Source: Rutpela maculata
Lineage: Eukaryota; Arthropoda; Insecta; Coleoptera; Cerambycidae
Direction of reading: 5' to 3'
DNA length: 64,000 nt
Assembly: GCA_936432065.2 (NCBI GenBank)
Contig: OW386285.2
Coordinates: forward strand, 33,163,920-33,227,919
Shown here piece by piece: positions 22,876 through 33,779 of this stretch; the stretch's first letter is position 1, and each line of letters starts with the position of its first letter. Below the pieces are notes generated by a model. The model ran no database searches. It saw only the letters and a list, made by a program, of their open reading frames with translations, and was not told where the DNA came from. Position numbers and translations under genes: made by a program.

Positions 22876-23597
22876 TACAGGGTGGACCAAATTAGATGGG
22901 ATTTTCTGCAGCTTCTCTACCTGCTTTATTATATATTTTTGCTCGAGGTTTTATAAATGATTCAAACTCTTTTAAATTTTATTGCAGCCTTTTGAATATT
23001 CTAATGTCTGGCTGTCCCTTTTCAGGATATCTAAAAATATTGCTTAGGCGGCACGTCTGGCATAAAGTTTTGTTGTCTATAACTCATCTATTAAAATGAA
23101 GCTCGGAAGCTAAATTTGAATTTTCTTCGTATTCTACAAAGCATTGAATCATATATTTTTCACAGTTACTAAATTGAACCATTTTTAATGATGCTCACTC
23201 ACAGTTAACTCACAAATTAGTTTTTGAGATTTAGGATTATTTCGATTTTCTTTTTTTTTTTACCATCTCAATAAATATTGAAAGGCGAGATGTCAATGGA
23301 AGACAATTCGAACATTTATTGTAGTTTAGTTTTCCGTATTTTTGGCAAAATTATTTTAATAATAATAATAATAATAATAATAACCTTTATTTGCCAATCA
23401 CAAGTACAATTAGTTAATAACCATACAAGTAACTCAGGAGTGCGTCAAAAATCTGAGCTAATATGCATAAGCATAGTATAATACAAAATATAGGATAAAA
23501 TACATGTAAAATTGTATAAGCGACAACACGTACATAATAACAAACTACAAAAGTATAAAAACACAATAAATAAATAAACACATAAATATATAAATAG

Positions 23598-26389
23598 TCA
23601 AACTGAGTAAAATTCATTAACATCATACAAGCACTTTTCAACTAGTAAATTCTTTATCCTCTTTTCAAAAGTAAATAGGTTTTTACAATTTTTTAAATCA
23701 ATGGGCAAATGATTATAAATTTTACATCCGTTGTAAAACACACTTTTTTGATATATTGCTGTTGTATGCTGATGAGGAATTAGCTGATCTTTGAATCTAG
23801 TTTGATAATTGTGGTGTGTTTGGTTTGTAAGGAAAGTTGATTTGTTTTTAAAAACATAACAACATATTTCATAAATATATATACTAGGCAGAGTTAATAT
23901 TTTGAGGGCTTTAAAGGATTCTCTGCATGATTCTCGGGGATGTAAACTCTCCATAGTCCTAATGACACGCTTTTGCAGAATAAATGCCCGACGAACATAG
24001 GTAGTACTCAATCCCCACAACATAATTCCATACCGTAGATGAGAATGTATGTTAGAGTAATAAAATGTCAATAGAGAACCTTTACCGCAGTGATTTTTTA
24101 AGTTGCGCAGACCGTAACAACCTTTACCAAGCTTCACACACAAACTATCTATGTGAGCAGCCGACGTCAAATTTCGGTCGAACATAATACCCAAGATTGT
24201 AGCAGAATCTGTTACTAAAAATTCGTCGTTAGCGTTTTGCTCGATGTTGTACCTAAATGATACAGTAGTTGTTTTTTCTTTATTTAGTGTAAGCCGGTTT
24301 TTCTCTAACCAAATTATAACATCCCTGTATAGATCTTTCGATATATTTTTTACTGCGTCGGGACTTTTTTGAACAATTAAAAAGTTAGTATCATCGGCGT
24401 AACAAGTAATGCAAACGTTGTATTTGCTTTGAATGTATAATGCAAGATCGTTGGCAAAAACAAGGTAAATAAATGGCCCCAGTATGGAGCCTTGTGGTAC
24501 ACCGGCATTTATTAGATATGTGTTGCTCTATGTTCCATTCACATAGACTACTTACGCGTGGTTTTTAATATAGCTGGATAAAAAATCTAAAGCAGGACCC
24601 CCGATACCATATCTAAACAACTTGGCAATAAGTAAGTCATAATCCACACAATCAAAGGCTCGTGAGTATCTATAAAAAGACCAAAAGCATATAATCCTTT
24701 TTCTAGGGCGTCTACTACTGAGCTGTGAAAGTTTACTAATGCAGTGTCAACACTTCTATTTTTTAGGAAACCGTGCTGAACTGGCAATAAAAGGTTATTT
24801 TTATGAAAGAATCCACTTAATTGTTCTAAAAATGCAAGTTCTATAACCTTCGACATATTTGAAATAATGCTAATCGCACAATAATTATTATAAGAGTTTT
24901 TGTCTCCTTTTTTAAAGAGTGGAATTACTTTATTAATTTTTAAGTCGTCAAAAAATTCCATTTACAAAGCATAGATTAATTATGCAAGTTAACGGTGGAA
25001 CGAAATTATTTTTACATTTCTTTAATAGATTGTTAGACATATTATCCAGACCACTGGAATTAGATGGCTTGAGCCTACTAATAAGTGATAACGTATCTAT
25101 TTCAGTTACTGGTTGAAGAAAAAATGATTGACGAAAAAGTGGTATGTTTGTATTTAATAAATTTAAATCGATGGGGTCAACTTGGGCATTTATATGACCT
25201 GTAGTAAAATAGGCATTGAAATTATCTGCGATAACATTATCTGGCAAAAGGGAACCATCCTCGTGAACAACTATTTTTGTCTGTGAAGCAGAAGATTTTC
25301 CTACCACCTCGTTTATCATATTCCACATTGCTTTAACCTTGTTTGTTGATTCTGAAATTTTATTATCATTATAAGCTGTTTTGCTTTCTTTTAGTTTATT
25401 TTTATACTCATTATTTACATTTCTGCAGATAGGCTTTAGTTGAGGATATTTTTGAGCAAAGTCTGAGATCAAACACACTCTTTGTCTTAATTCTAGAAAC
25501 TCCTCCGAAACCCACACAGGCGGAGATTCTTTTCTGTTTTGTTTGACACGTTGAAGAGGAAAGCAAATCTCAAAATAATAACTTAGAGTATCCGCGAACT
25601 CATTAAAGGCAGAGTTTGGACAGGTTTAAGAAAAAACATTTATCCAGTTTTCATTTTCTAAAAGGTCATTAAACCTGTCGATGTTCTTTTTACACATGTT
25701 TCTTTTGGTTATAGATTTTGATTTTTTTGATTCATTTCTATTTCAATACATATTAAAATTTAATATTTGAGTATAATGGTCAGAGAGACAGAAATTAATG
25801 TTATTGATCATAAAATCGACAAGATCTACATTTACAAAAATGTTGTCAATACATGTAGCAGTATTATCCTTTACCCTCGTCGGTAAATTAATCGTTGACT
25901 TAAGATCATACATCACCAGCAAATCGTCAAACATCAGTTTATTTGCAGTATTTTTTAAACGGTCAACATTAAAATCTCCTCCTATTATAATTGATGACGT
26001 ATTTTCAAATCGACTAATATAAGTAGTGCACAGAAATACTCAAGAAACTGATAGAAATCGCCAGAGGGTGGCCTGTACACAACTATAACCGTGATGGAAA
26101 AATCTCGTAGTTGTATACATGAACATTCAATAACATTTTCGATGCAATAGTCTTTAACGTCAATTACCTCATACTTTATTTTATTTCTACAGAATATAGC
26201 GCTACCACCGTGCTCACTCGAGGTACGGCAAAAGGAGGAACAAATTTTATAATTTGACATATGTATAGATTCAATCCCCATTGGACTTAGCCAATGTTCG
26301 GTGATTAAAAGAATATCGACATTGTTAGTAGCTAAAACAAGTTCAAGAGGTAATACCTTGTTTATTAAGCTTCTTATATTTTGATGCAT
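23598..26389 (-). pseudogene. LINE A3 ORF2 endonuclease-reverse transcriptase
   Basis: The likely start MHQNIRSL at 26389 is the canonical first strand of the AP endonuclease; ITEHWL, GGSAIF, VYRPPSGD and GDFNVD follow, then CIDNIFVN and LSDHY near 25760. The middle spacer (25517-24948) holds SSGLDNMSNNLLKK and leads to VIPLFKKGDKNSYNNY. The first RT aspartate lies in FIDT..AFDCVDYD, broken by a frameshift near 24668. GVPQGSILGPFIYLVFANDL and CYADDT (YADD codons at 24390-24401) are intact. The C-terminal frame (24194-23598) ends VEKCLYDVNEFYSV. About 930 codons, with at least four breaks and stops near 24542-24548. All catalytic residues are present apart from the frame. Confidence 0.88.
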
Positions 26390-26405
26390 AACTGTAATTT
26401 TTTGT

Positions 26406-26591
26406 TTAGGCACGAAAAAGATCAGTGTTGTCCTCTTTTCTGTTGACCGAAGGCCTTGTTGAAGTATGAACAGTTGCACTTGCCAAAGGGGTAGATTGTT
26501 GTGTACATATGAAACCCGTCCCGGTAGAAGTTGGTGCGGCTGCTGAGGGGATATTATAAGTGTCGTTGTTGTTAATTGTTTTCCATGGCAT
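26406..26591 (-). pseudogene. LINE A3 ORF1, C-terminal remnant
   Basis: A Ser/Thr/Pro/Ala-rich 61-residue frame that ends 16 bases before the ATG of ORF2. Position and composition suit the tail of a LINE ORF1 protein, but there is no zinc knuckle to prove it. An overlapping frame on the same strand from 26644 reads through into ORF2, so a frameshift or a readthrough arrangement is possible. Confidence 0.4.
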
Positions 26592-27042
26592 CCTCGCAAA
26601 TATATTAAAATTTTCGAAAATGAGCTACTTTTTTTTAGAGACATGTGATAACCTATATCATTGAATAGCTTATTTAAGTTGTGGTCAAATAATGAAATAA
26701 TTCACAGGGTGTTCAATTTAAAGAAGCACAAGTTATGTCTATATTTCGAAAGCTGAGACATGCACAATTTTCTTCTTATCAGCAACGAATTCTACTAAAA
26801 AAAGTGCCTCAAGAATGTGTTACTAGATTTTCGATTTGACACTTGGTAATTGAGATATAAAGGTCATCAAAAAATGCCAAGTTTCCAAAAACGCTCTGTA
26901 GCTCGGTAGTTGAAAAAGATAGACCATCGCGGTTTGCGTCAATGTTTATTTCTCGAAAATCGAGTTCAGGACACTGGTTATTATCTATCTGCCATAGTTT
27001 TAGAGAAAACCTCAAATCCCTTCTAATTTGATCCACCCTGTA

Positions 27043-27708
27043 CTTGCCATGACGAATCATGATAAAACAAAATAATTAAAAAATTCAAAAAGTTGTTCGA
27101 GCTCCTGAAAACAAATTATTCTTTGCCAGCGTGATTTTTCGGTAATTCATTTTTAATAAAAATAACGTTAAAAAATCCATTTGTCTGTATTTCATATGAT
27201 CTACTAGACTGGATATACTAAAGGGACCATCCGTCTCCCATTAGGGAGGACAGTGACCTTTTTAATGGAGCTGTCATCCAGTGTGAGTGTCCCCAATAAT
27301 GTCCCCCATGCTCGTTGTTTTATCAACATAACAAAAATACATAGTTTCTGTAAAATTAATATATCCGTAGTGGCCAGAACTGCGCAATAAACGTGTCTTT
27401 ATAAACCTAATACATCTGGCAACTGTGAACAAAACCATAGTTTGAGAAACCGTTTAAAGTAAACATTTTTCGGTTTTAATCGCATTTGCATCACATTTCC
27501 AACCTTATAGCATGTTGATTTAAGGTTGGAACACATGTGACGCGATTTAAAACATTTTATTGCTGTATAATAGTTTATATATTGCTAGAGGAAACACCTA
27601 ATTTAACATAAAATTGAATGAAATACTTACATTTAATATCTAAATTTAAGTAATGTTACATTAGGTATGTTCTTACAAACCGCACTTTAGTCGTTAAATA
27701 TCCCAGGG
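27043..27708. other. Spacer with an imperfect hairpin
   Basis: At about 27478-27550 the words AATCGC, TCACAT and TTCCAACCTTA reappear inverted as TAAGGTTGGAA, ATGTGA and GCGATT around a short loop, forming an imperfect hairpin of about 70 bases. The rest shows no gene. Confidence 0.45.
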
Positions 27709-27786
27709 GGTAATAGTAGAGTGCATTAATACGCTTATTGTGACTTCCGTGGGGGTTTCGTTGTCACAAGCTGAATTTTATATAAA

Positions 27787-28519
27787 AAACCGCTGCCCAA
27801 GGAATCACTACTTCCACATCCAGATTCTCTATCCAAGTCACTCACAACGAAAAAACTTTGTATGTGAAAATAATTGTTTATGGAACTTTAATAATATAAT
27901 ATTTGAAATCCTCTACCCCAAAAACCCATAAAACGATACCCCACATCGGTAGTGGGGTGGGGGGTATTGATAGAGGGGTGATAGTGGGGGGGGTGGATGA
28001 AGTAAAAAAATATTTTGAGGTTTCTGGTTCCTGTACATACACTAAATCACAATTTTTTTTCATCCCCTTTAATAAGGGGATGGGGGTGGTAATGGGGGTG
28101 GCTAATGCCAAAAATTTTTTGAGACCTTAGCTTCTCTTGTATATACTAAATACCAATTTTATGGACTCTTACCTGCTTGATTGACCTATTTACCCCAAAT
28201 TTACCCCAATTTACCCCCCAACCCTTCGACGGAACAAGATGAAAATATAATCTAGTTCTAGATCTCGTTAAAGTACATATGTGTACCAAATTTCAAGTCA
28301 ATATCTTAAACGGTTCCAGAGTAAACGTGCGCACAAAAAAAAGTTACAGACAGACCGACAGACCGACAGACCGACAGACAGACCGACAGACAGACATAAA
28401 TTTTTTTTTTCGCTCAAACTTAAAATCTCGACGTTTCATAACATTTTAAGCCTATTTGGACAATAAAAATTTTAAAATTTTTTTTTGTCGTTACTATACT
28501 TCCACTGGACGTGGAAGTA
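27787..28519 (-). mobile_element. HINE copy 4, in left arm of long-TIR element
   Basis: On the minus strand it starts TACTTCCACGTCC and ends GCAGCGGTTT, with a long CTGTCGGT microsatellite. Flanks joined without it read TATAAAATTAATGATGATATAC, while the opposite arm of the host element reads TATAAAATGGATGATTGTATAC. The site is thus A/A on this strand (T/T on the HINE strand) with no duplication. Confidence 0.82.
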
Positions 28520-29375
28520 ATTAATGATGATATACTGATGTTTCAAAATCTCGAAGCCGTTAAAACATGTCATGCTCAAAAGGGCATTATAATCAAAAAA
28601 CGAGTTAAGCATATGGCGGCAAAGAAGAGATAAATTGCGATTTTTTAAAATATTTTTCAAAAAAAGTTTTGTACCTTAAATATGTTTAAATAATTTTCAA
28701 ATATTATATTATACATTGGACCTTACGGGAGAACGAAACTTAAAACCGCAATATCTCGATTTGAACTGCCTCAAAATTTAATTCAATTTAGGTAATTTTT
28801 GCGTCTCCATCGTATTATCTTCGAAATGAAAGCTCAATCAAAATTTTGCACTCTTAAAAAAAAATTGTTTTATCCTTTCCGAACGTAATGTCGTATGATT
28901 TATAATTTTACGACTAATAATAAGTAAGATATACAACTAAATGCAATGTGACGCAAATTTCCTATGAAGTCGTTTCGTCTGAAGTCGTCTAGTAGGCGAC
29001 CCCACTCCAACAGCGCCGTCTTGCATTTCACTTTTCCTCATAGCTCCATTGCATTTTATAAAGGGAATGTCGTATGTATTAATTTTATTTATGTGTATTC
29101 TTGTTTGAAGTTAAAATTTAAAAAATAAATAATAATAGGGATTCATTTACAGTTTTGTAAAATGTTTAAGAGTGGAACGAAAATATTATTTTTGTGTGTG
29201 TTAGTAGCTTTTGTGTTCAGTTTACACCATTTAACATTTAATTTTACTTTTATTGTGAAAAAACTTTGAAACTGTACCTGTACCTAGTTAACAGATTGCG
29301 GTTTGTGAGTACCTCATTTCTTTTTATGTTTCATTAACTAAATTTAAGTAGAGTTTGCGGAAATCCACCTTAAAC

Positions 29376-29964
29376 ATGGACAGTACGAATGGTACAAGTT
29401 CTGGAAGTGAACTTGAATATTTAGCAACATTTAAAACGAAACATCGACCAATTTGTACAATTTACATAAATTAAGGTGCGTCTTTAAATGTTACTGAAAA
29501 ATCAGGCCATACTTTCATAAGATCTACAGAACTTAGGGAAGCCATAACCAAAACATGCGACTCAGACATCCATAAAGTAATTTTTGATATTAAAAATGGA
29601 GACTGGGAAAATTTATTTTGGCATAAGTCGTGTTATTTAAGTTACTCAAGCAAAAAGAATATAGAAGTTTTACGAAATAAATTAAACAGGCAAGCACAAT
29701 ATAAGGAAACGAATCGAACCGCCTTATCCAATAGGTAGGGCTCTACGAAAAAATATCTTTGACGTAAATAAATGTGTAATTTGTCAAAAGTGGTCTTCTG
29801 GCAAACGTTTATCACAAGTTATGTCGATTAATATTGATAAAAAAATAAAAAAATATAGCTACTATAAATTCAGAAGTATTGAAAAGGATAGGAGCGAATA
29901 ATTTAATTGCACTGGAAGTGATATATCACACAAGGTGCTTAATTAGAGGGCTAAGAAAATTTTA
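29376..29964 (+). pseudogene. N-terminal Cys/His modules of a transposon protein
   Basis: The ATG at 29376 opens a frame reading through one in-frame TAA (near 29472) to a TAG near 29738. It has CTIY...then NGDWENLFWHKSCYLSY followed by SKKNIEVL: a paired-Cys site ending in HxxC. After a frameshift comes a second module KCVICQKWSSGKRLSQVMS, closed by IALEVIYHTRCLIRG (29870-29964) in another frame. Two CxxC...HxxC modules of this type head the large uncharacterised proteins that end in an EEADT/SPDTDV nuclease and a Cys8 finger, which I associate with Academ transposases. Only this N-terminal part survives; a frame at 30042-30422 is mostly terminal-repeat sequence. Confidence 0.5.
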
Positions 29965-30890
29965 AAAAATCGTCATCTCAGGTACCAACACTGAGAATCC
30001 ACGTTAAAGAAGACGAAGCTTTAAAAAATATTATAAATATCGTGGATAAAGGTATTTCAAAAGGAAAGGCTTTTGCTATGACATCTATATATGGCAAATA
30101 TAATTGCATTAGAAGGAATCAAATCAAAACGTACTTTTACAGATGCTTTAAAGAAGAAATTTGGAAAAAAATTGAATTTGAAACTATCATTACGTATATA
30201 TTGTTATTTCTTATGTATTTTTATACCGCCGTAGAGATCACATCCTGTATAGTATTGAGCCTTATAAAGTGGAAGCGCAACGGAGCTATGAGGAAAAGTG
30301 AAATGCAACATGCGTTTTTGGAGTGGGGTCGCCTAGTAGATGGCTTCAGACGGATCTTAGGAAATATGCATCGCATTGCATTTAGTTGTATATCTTCTTT
30401 ATTATTAGTCGTAAAATTATGAATCATACGCCATTACGTTCGTAAAGGATATAGCAAATTTTTCTTAAGGGTACAAAATTTTGATTTCAGCTTTCATTTC
30501 GGAGATAATACGATGGGGACGCAAAAATTGTCTAAATTGAATTAAATTTTGAGGCACTTCAAACCGAGATATTGCGGTTTTAAGTTTCGTTCTCCCGTAA
30601 GGTCCAATGTATAAGATAATATTTGAAAATTATTAAAAACTATTTCCTCTACAAAACCTTTTATGAAAAATATACCAAACAATCCCAATTTTTGTCTTCT
30701 TTACCACCATATGCTTAACTCGTTTTTTAATTATAATGCCCTTTTGAACATTACGTTTTTTGACTGCTTTGGGATTTTGAAACTTCAGTATACAATCATC
30801 CATTTTATATAAAATTCAGCTTGTGACAACGAAACCCCCACAGAACTTATTTTTATGCGTTTATTTGAGCGCTGAGCACTCTCTATTAGG

Positions 30891-31484
30891 CGATTAGCAC
30901 TTTTATTCAGGGTGCGGACGTCTCGGGTTCAAATCTTGCTCGCGAAATACATCAGTAATATTAAAAGTTTCATATAGCTGTATACATGAACATAACGCTG
31001 ACAAAGACTAAAATAGTCATACAAAAATTGAAAATGGGCATTATGTTCTTAAAACCGCTTTATTCGATGTTATTTTAACAATTGAAGCTTTCGATTGTCT
31101 TCAAATAGCAGAAACAAAATACCTAATAAGCCCAAATTTCAAGAAGAAATATCGATTTGTTTATTTATAAGTGACCCTGGAAGTGACCTAAACGAAAAAA
31201 CTAACGTATCTCAGCTACAAATGAAGGTAGAGCATTAATTTTTGTTTTGAAAAGTTGGCCTTTTTAATCTACTTTCATTACTCGTTTACCGTTTTTGATT
31301 TCATAAAAAAACAAAGAGTTACTTGAATCTATTTATACTTAAATAAACTTTCGAAAACTATAAACAACTGTAATAAAACGGGTTTAAAAAAAAGTTTTTC
31401 TCCGTGATCTTAAAGTGCTTATACAATGCTACAGTTTGAGCGATCGTATACATTCCTTGGTCTAGATGGCAGGGTGCAAAGTTT
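30891..31484. other. Spacer between two DNA transposons
   Basis: No gene or paired repeat found. It ends at the TA before the transposon at 31487. Confidence 0.4.
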
Positions 31485-32138
31485 TAGAGTCGGTATCAGG
31501 GTTTATGACGTGTGTACGGTTCGAGCTACGCCTTGCTTTAAGATTTGTTCTCACTCATACACATATCAAGCGGTAATTGTAAAGCTACCTACGACTTTCC
31601 ACTCTATAAAACATTTACAATTATACGTTCATCTCTGTCATTCTTGCATGTGGTTCAAATCGATACTGGGACAACGTTTGTGCCTTCTCAATTACTTTCG
31701 ACATAGCCGTGCGACAATATTTTAGATTTTAAATAAGTAATAGGTAGATAAATAATAATCACTTGAATAACGGACTATTTTTATTATTCAAGCTATATGT
31801 GTATTAGATATTGTTGTATTAAATTAAATTAAGCGTGTGTGTAATTAAATTATTTATATTAATATTATTTAAAAAATGAATGTACAAATTATTAAAGTAC
31901 TCTACTACATCCTTTTTCAGGTTCTCTCCATTTCGTTCTTTAAATCCAAATATAGCTATGTTTTTCTACCGTGACTGTTGCTCTATCATATTTAGTTTTT
32001 GTTTATAGAATTTTTCTTTTTGTGTTGCTTGTTCTTTGAATTCTTTTAATTCTTTCTTAATTGACAATAATTCTGTACGCAGTAGTCTAATTACTGTGGT
32101 TGTGTTATTATTGTAAATAAAATAAATTTCTCACCGCA

Positions 32139-33347
32139 ATGCCTGGTTGCACTATTAACAAACAGAGTCGGCAACTTGTATTGAATGTTTTGGAGTATTT
32201 TCAACGGGAAAAAGAAAATAATGGACCGTTACGTCCGCTTACATCTGTCCAAGAAAGGGTAGCCGATTCTTTAAAAATCAGTTTAAGCAGTGTTTCTCGA
32301 ATAATTCATGAACAAAAAATGGGTGTACCTCTAAATACCCCGGGGCAAACACATAAGGTGCCGAAAAAAAAAAGTGATGATGTGGATGATAGTATCAAGG
32401 CAGAAGTGAGGAATGTGATTTATAGCATGAAGGAGGATGGAAGGCATATGACACTTCAAATATTGAATGAAGAACTAAAGGCAAAGGGTATAATTGACAT
32501 TTCCAAAGCAAGCTTGGGGCGATTCTTAAAGACATGTGGATTTAAATATAAAATGGAAAATAATCGGCGTTATCTCTGTCAGCTTAGTAACGTCCTCCAT
32601 AACCGTATTAGTTTTTTGAGAAACTATATTAAAAATCTTCAAAGCGAAAGTCCTCTTGAATTTGTCTATCTGGACGAAACATGGATTTTTTCAAAGGGGG
32701 CCTTCAAAAGAACATGGCAGGATGAAGATGTAAAAAGCTGCAGAAAGGGCCACGAAAATACTGGCAAAAGATTTATAATAGTACATGCTGGTAATAGAAA
32801 TGGTTTTGTGGAAAATGCTAGCCTAATATTTTCAACAAAATCAAAAAGTGCTGACTATCACGATTCTATGAACAGTGAGTTATTTGAAAAATGGGTTTTG
32901 GAAAAATTAATACCTACGTTAGAAGAACCATCGATAATTGTTATGGATAATGCATCATACCATAGCTCACTGGCAGAGAAATTACCGAACACTTCCTGGA
33001 CCAAAACCGCAAAATTGCAAGAGTGGCTGAAGAACAAAAATATCGAATACAACAAGGAGGACTTTAAAACCGATTTATTAAAAATTTGTAAGCAAAACTG
33101 CCCAAGTCAAAGGCGATACGTTATAGATGAGCTGCTGAATGAACACGGTCATCAAGTACTAAGATTACCTCCATACCACTGCCAATATAACCCCATAGAG
33201 ATGATATGGGGGATCTGTAAACAGTATTATGATCGACACATTGGTGAAAATGGACATAGCGATGAAAATGTGCTAAAAGTATGGAATGATGCTCTAGAAA
33301 GAGGATGGACAGAGGAAAGTCTGGACAAACTGTATACAGCACACTGA
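32139..33347 (+). CDS. DDE transposase with 83-residue D-E spacing
   Basis: A continuous 402-codon frame. Residues 30-56 (LTSVQERVADSLKIS...SVSRI) look like a helix-turn-helix for binding the inverted repeats. The catalytic triad is clear: Asp179 in FVYLDETW, Asp270 in IIVMDNASYH and Glu354 in CQYNPIEMIW. By my count 83 residues separate the last two, compared with 34-41 in classical Tc1/mariner families; the extra length holds a basic, charged segment. This resembles the insect DDE_3-type proteins and the group described as DD82E (Sailor), a match recalled and not checked. It would cut and paste the element at TA. The start ATG is the first in frame. The frame ends early: an acidic tail continues in another frame (33343-33480), so the last 45 or so residues have been lost by a small indel. 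Confidence 0.85.
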   Translation: MPGCTINKQSRQLVLNVLEYFQREKENNGPLRPLTSVQERVADSLKISLSSVSRIIHEQKMGVPLNTPGQTHKVPKKKSDDVDDSIKAEVRNVIYSMKEDGRHMTLQILNEELKAKGIIDISKASLGRFLKTCGFKYKMENNRRYLCQLSNVLHNRISFLRNYIKNLQSESPLEFVYLDETWIFSKGAFKRTWQDEDVKSCRKGHENTGKRFIIVHAGNRNGFVENASLIFSTKSKSADYHDSMNSELFEKWVLEKLIPTLEEPSIIVMDNASYHSSLAEKLPNTSWTKTAKLQEWLKNKNIEYNKEDFKTDLLKICKQNCPSQRRYVIDELLNEHGHQVLRLPPYHCQYNPIEMIWGICKQYYDRHIGENGHSDENVLKVWNDALERGWTEESLDKLYTAH

Positions 33348-33480
33348 GAAATTAATCAGGCAAGACTTTGAAAAAGAAGTACGTTATGATGAAACACCCA
33401 AACTTATAATAAATCTGGCGGAAAGTTCTGGGGAGGAAGATTTTTGTGATGATTATAATAGTGAAGGAGAGGAAGACTGA
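33343..33480 (+). pseudogene. Frameshifted acidic C-terminal tail of the transposase
   Basis: Directly after HxTEKLIRQDFEKEVRYDE the reading continues as LIINLAESSGEEDF and a run of D and E to a TGA at 33478-33480. A His-Thr-Glu-Lys motif followed by LII and an acidic end is typical of this transposase group. The register differs from the main frame; a two-base loss in the CACAC run at 33342-33346 would explain it. The catalytic triad lies upstream, so the effect on activity is uncertain. Confidence 0.6.
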
Positions 33481-33779
33481 ATGTTGTTGTTCTTTTTTAT
33501 TTCAATAATAAATATTTATTTACAACTATTTATTAATATTAATTCTTTATTTTTTTTTGTTATTTTTCATTATTTACTTTCATTTTTTAGTGGAGAATTA
33601 TTTTGTTTAATTTTGTAATTTTAAATAAATCTATTTTAGGTTTTTTTTTAAATTTATTTCCTTCATTTCAACCGCAGTGCAAAACTGGTTGATCCGACAC
33701 TGTTCGTCCCTCACTTCAAATCATCTTAGACAGTACGCTTTTCGTGACGCACACGTCATAATCCCTGATACCGACTTTA

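Larger units (their letters stand above)
23344..26644 (-). mobile_element. Non-LTR retrotransposon A3, most complete copy
   Basis: On the minus strand this copy has the end of ORF1, all of ORF2 in broken frames, a 3' untranslated region with GGCAAATAAAGG and an (ATT)n-type tail of about nine units (23357-23385). The 5' limit near 26644 is where recognisable sequence stops, so most of ORF1 is absent. No target duplication could be matched. Confidence 0.85.
22878..27040. mobile_element. TA-flanked TIR element split by LINE A3
   Basis: The left end CAGGGTGGACCAAATTAGA and the reverse complement of the right end CAGGGTGGATCAAATTAGA match over about 28 bases, with TA outside both (22876-22877; 27041-27042). 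Inside, the sequence not belonging to LINE A3 amounts to about 850 bases and shows no gene. Another CAGGGTGTTCAATTTAA terminus at 26706 faces the same right end, so an alternative is a 335-base MITE at 26706-27040. The pairing across the LINE is the better match. Confidence 0.5.
27709..30890 (+). mobile_element. Long-TIR DNA transposon, Academ-like candidate 1
   Basis: Inverted arms of about 620-650 bases (27709-29063 without the HINE, and about 30255-30890) bound a 1.2 kb centre. Shared words include GTGGGGGTTTCGTTGTCACA, AACGAGTTAAGCATATGG, CGGGAGAACGAAACTTAAAA and ATTTCACTTTTCCTCATAGC. The centre encodes the N-terminal part of a Cys/His protein on the plus strand. HINE copy 4 interrupts the left arm. 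No target duplication is evident. Size without the HINE is about 2.45 kb, close to the Academ-like element at 42513-44852, but sequences differ, so they would be separate families. Confidence 0.6.
31487..33777 (+). mobile_element. TA-flanked DDE transposon, well preserved
   Basis: The left end reads GAGTCGGTATCAGGGTTT and the reverse complement of the right end AAGTCGGTATCAGGGATT; matching continues through ATGACGTGTG, about 28 bases with two differences. TA stands outside both ends (31485-31486; 33778-33779). Length 2291 bases with one transposase gene on the plus strand. It is the best-preserved autonomous-type element in the window, which suggests a fairly recent arrival. Confidence 0.85.
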
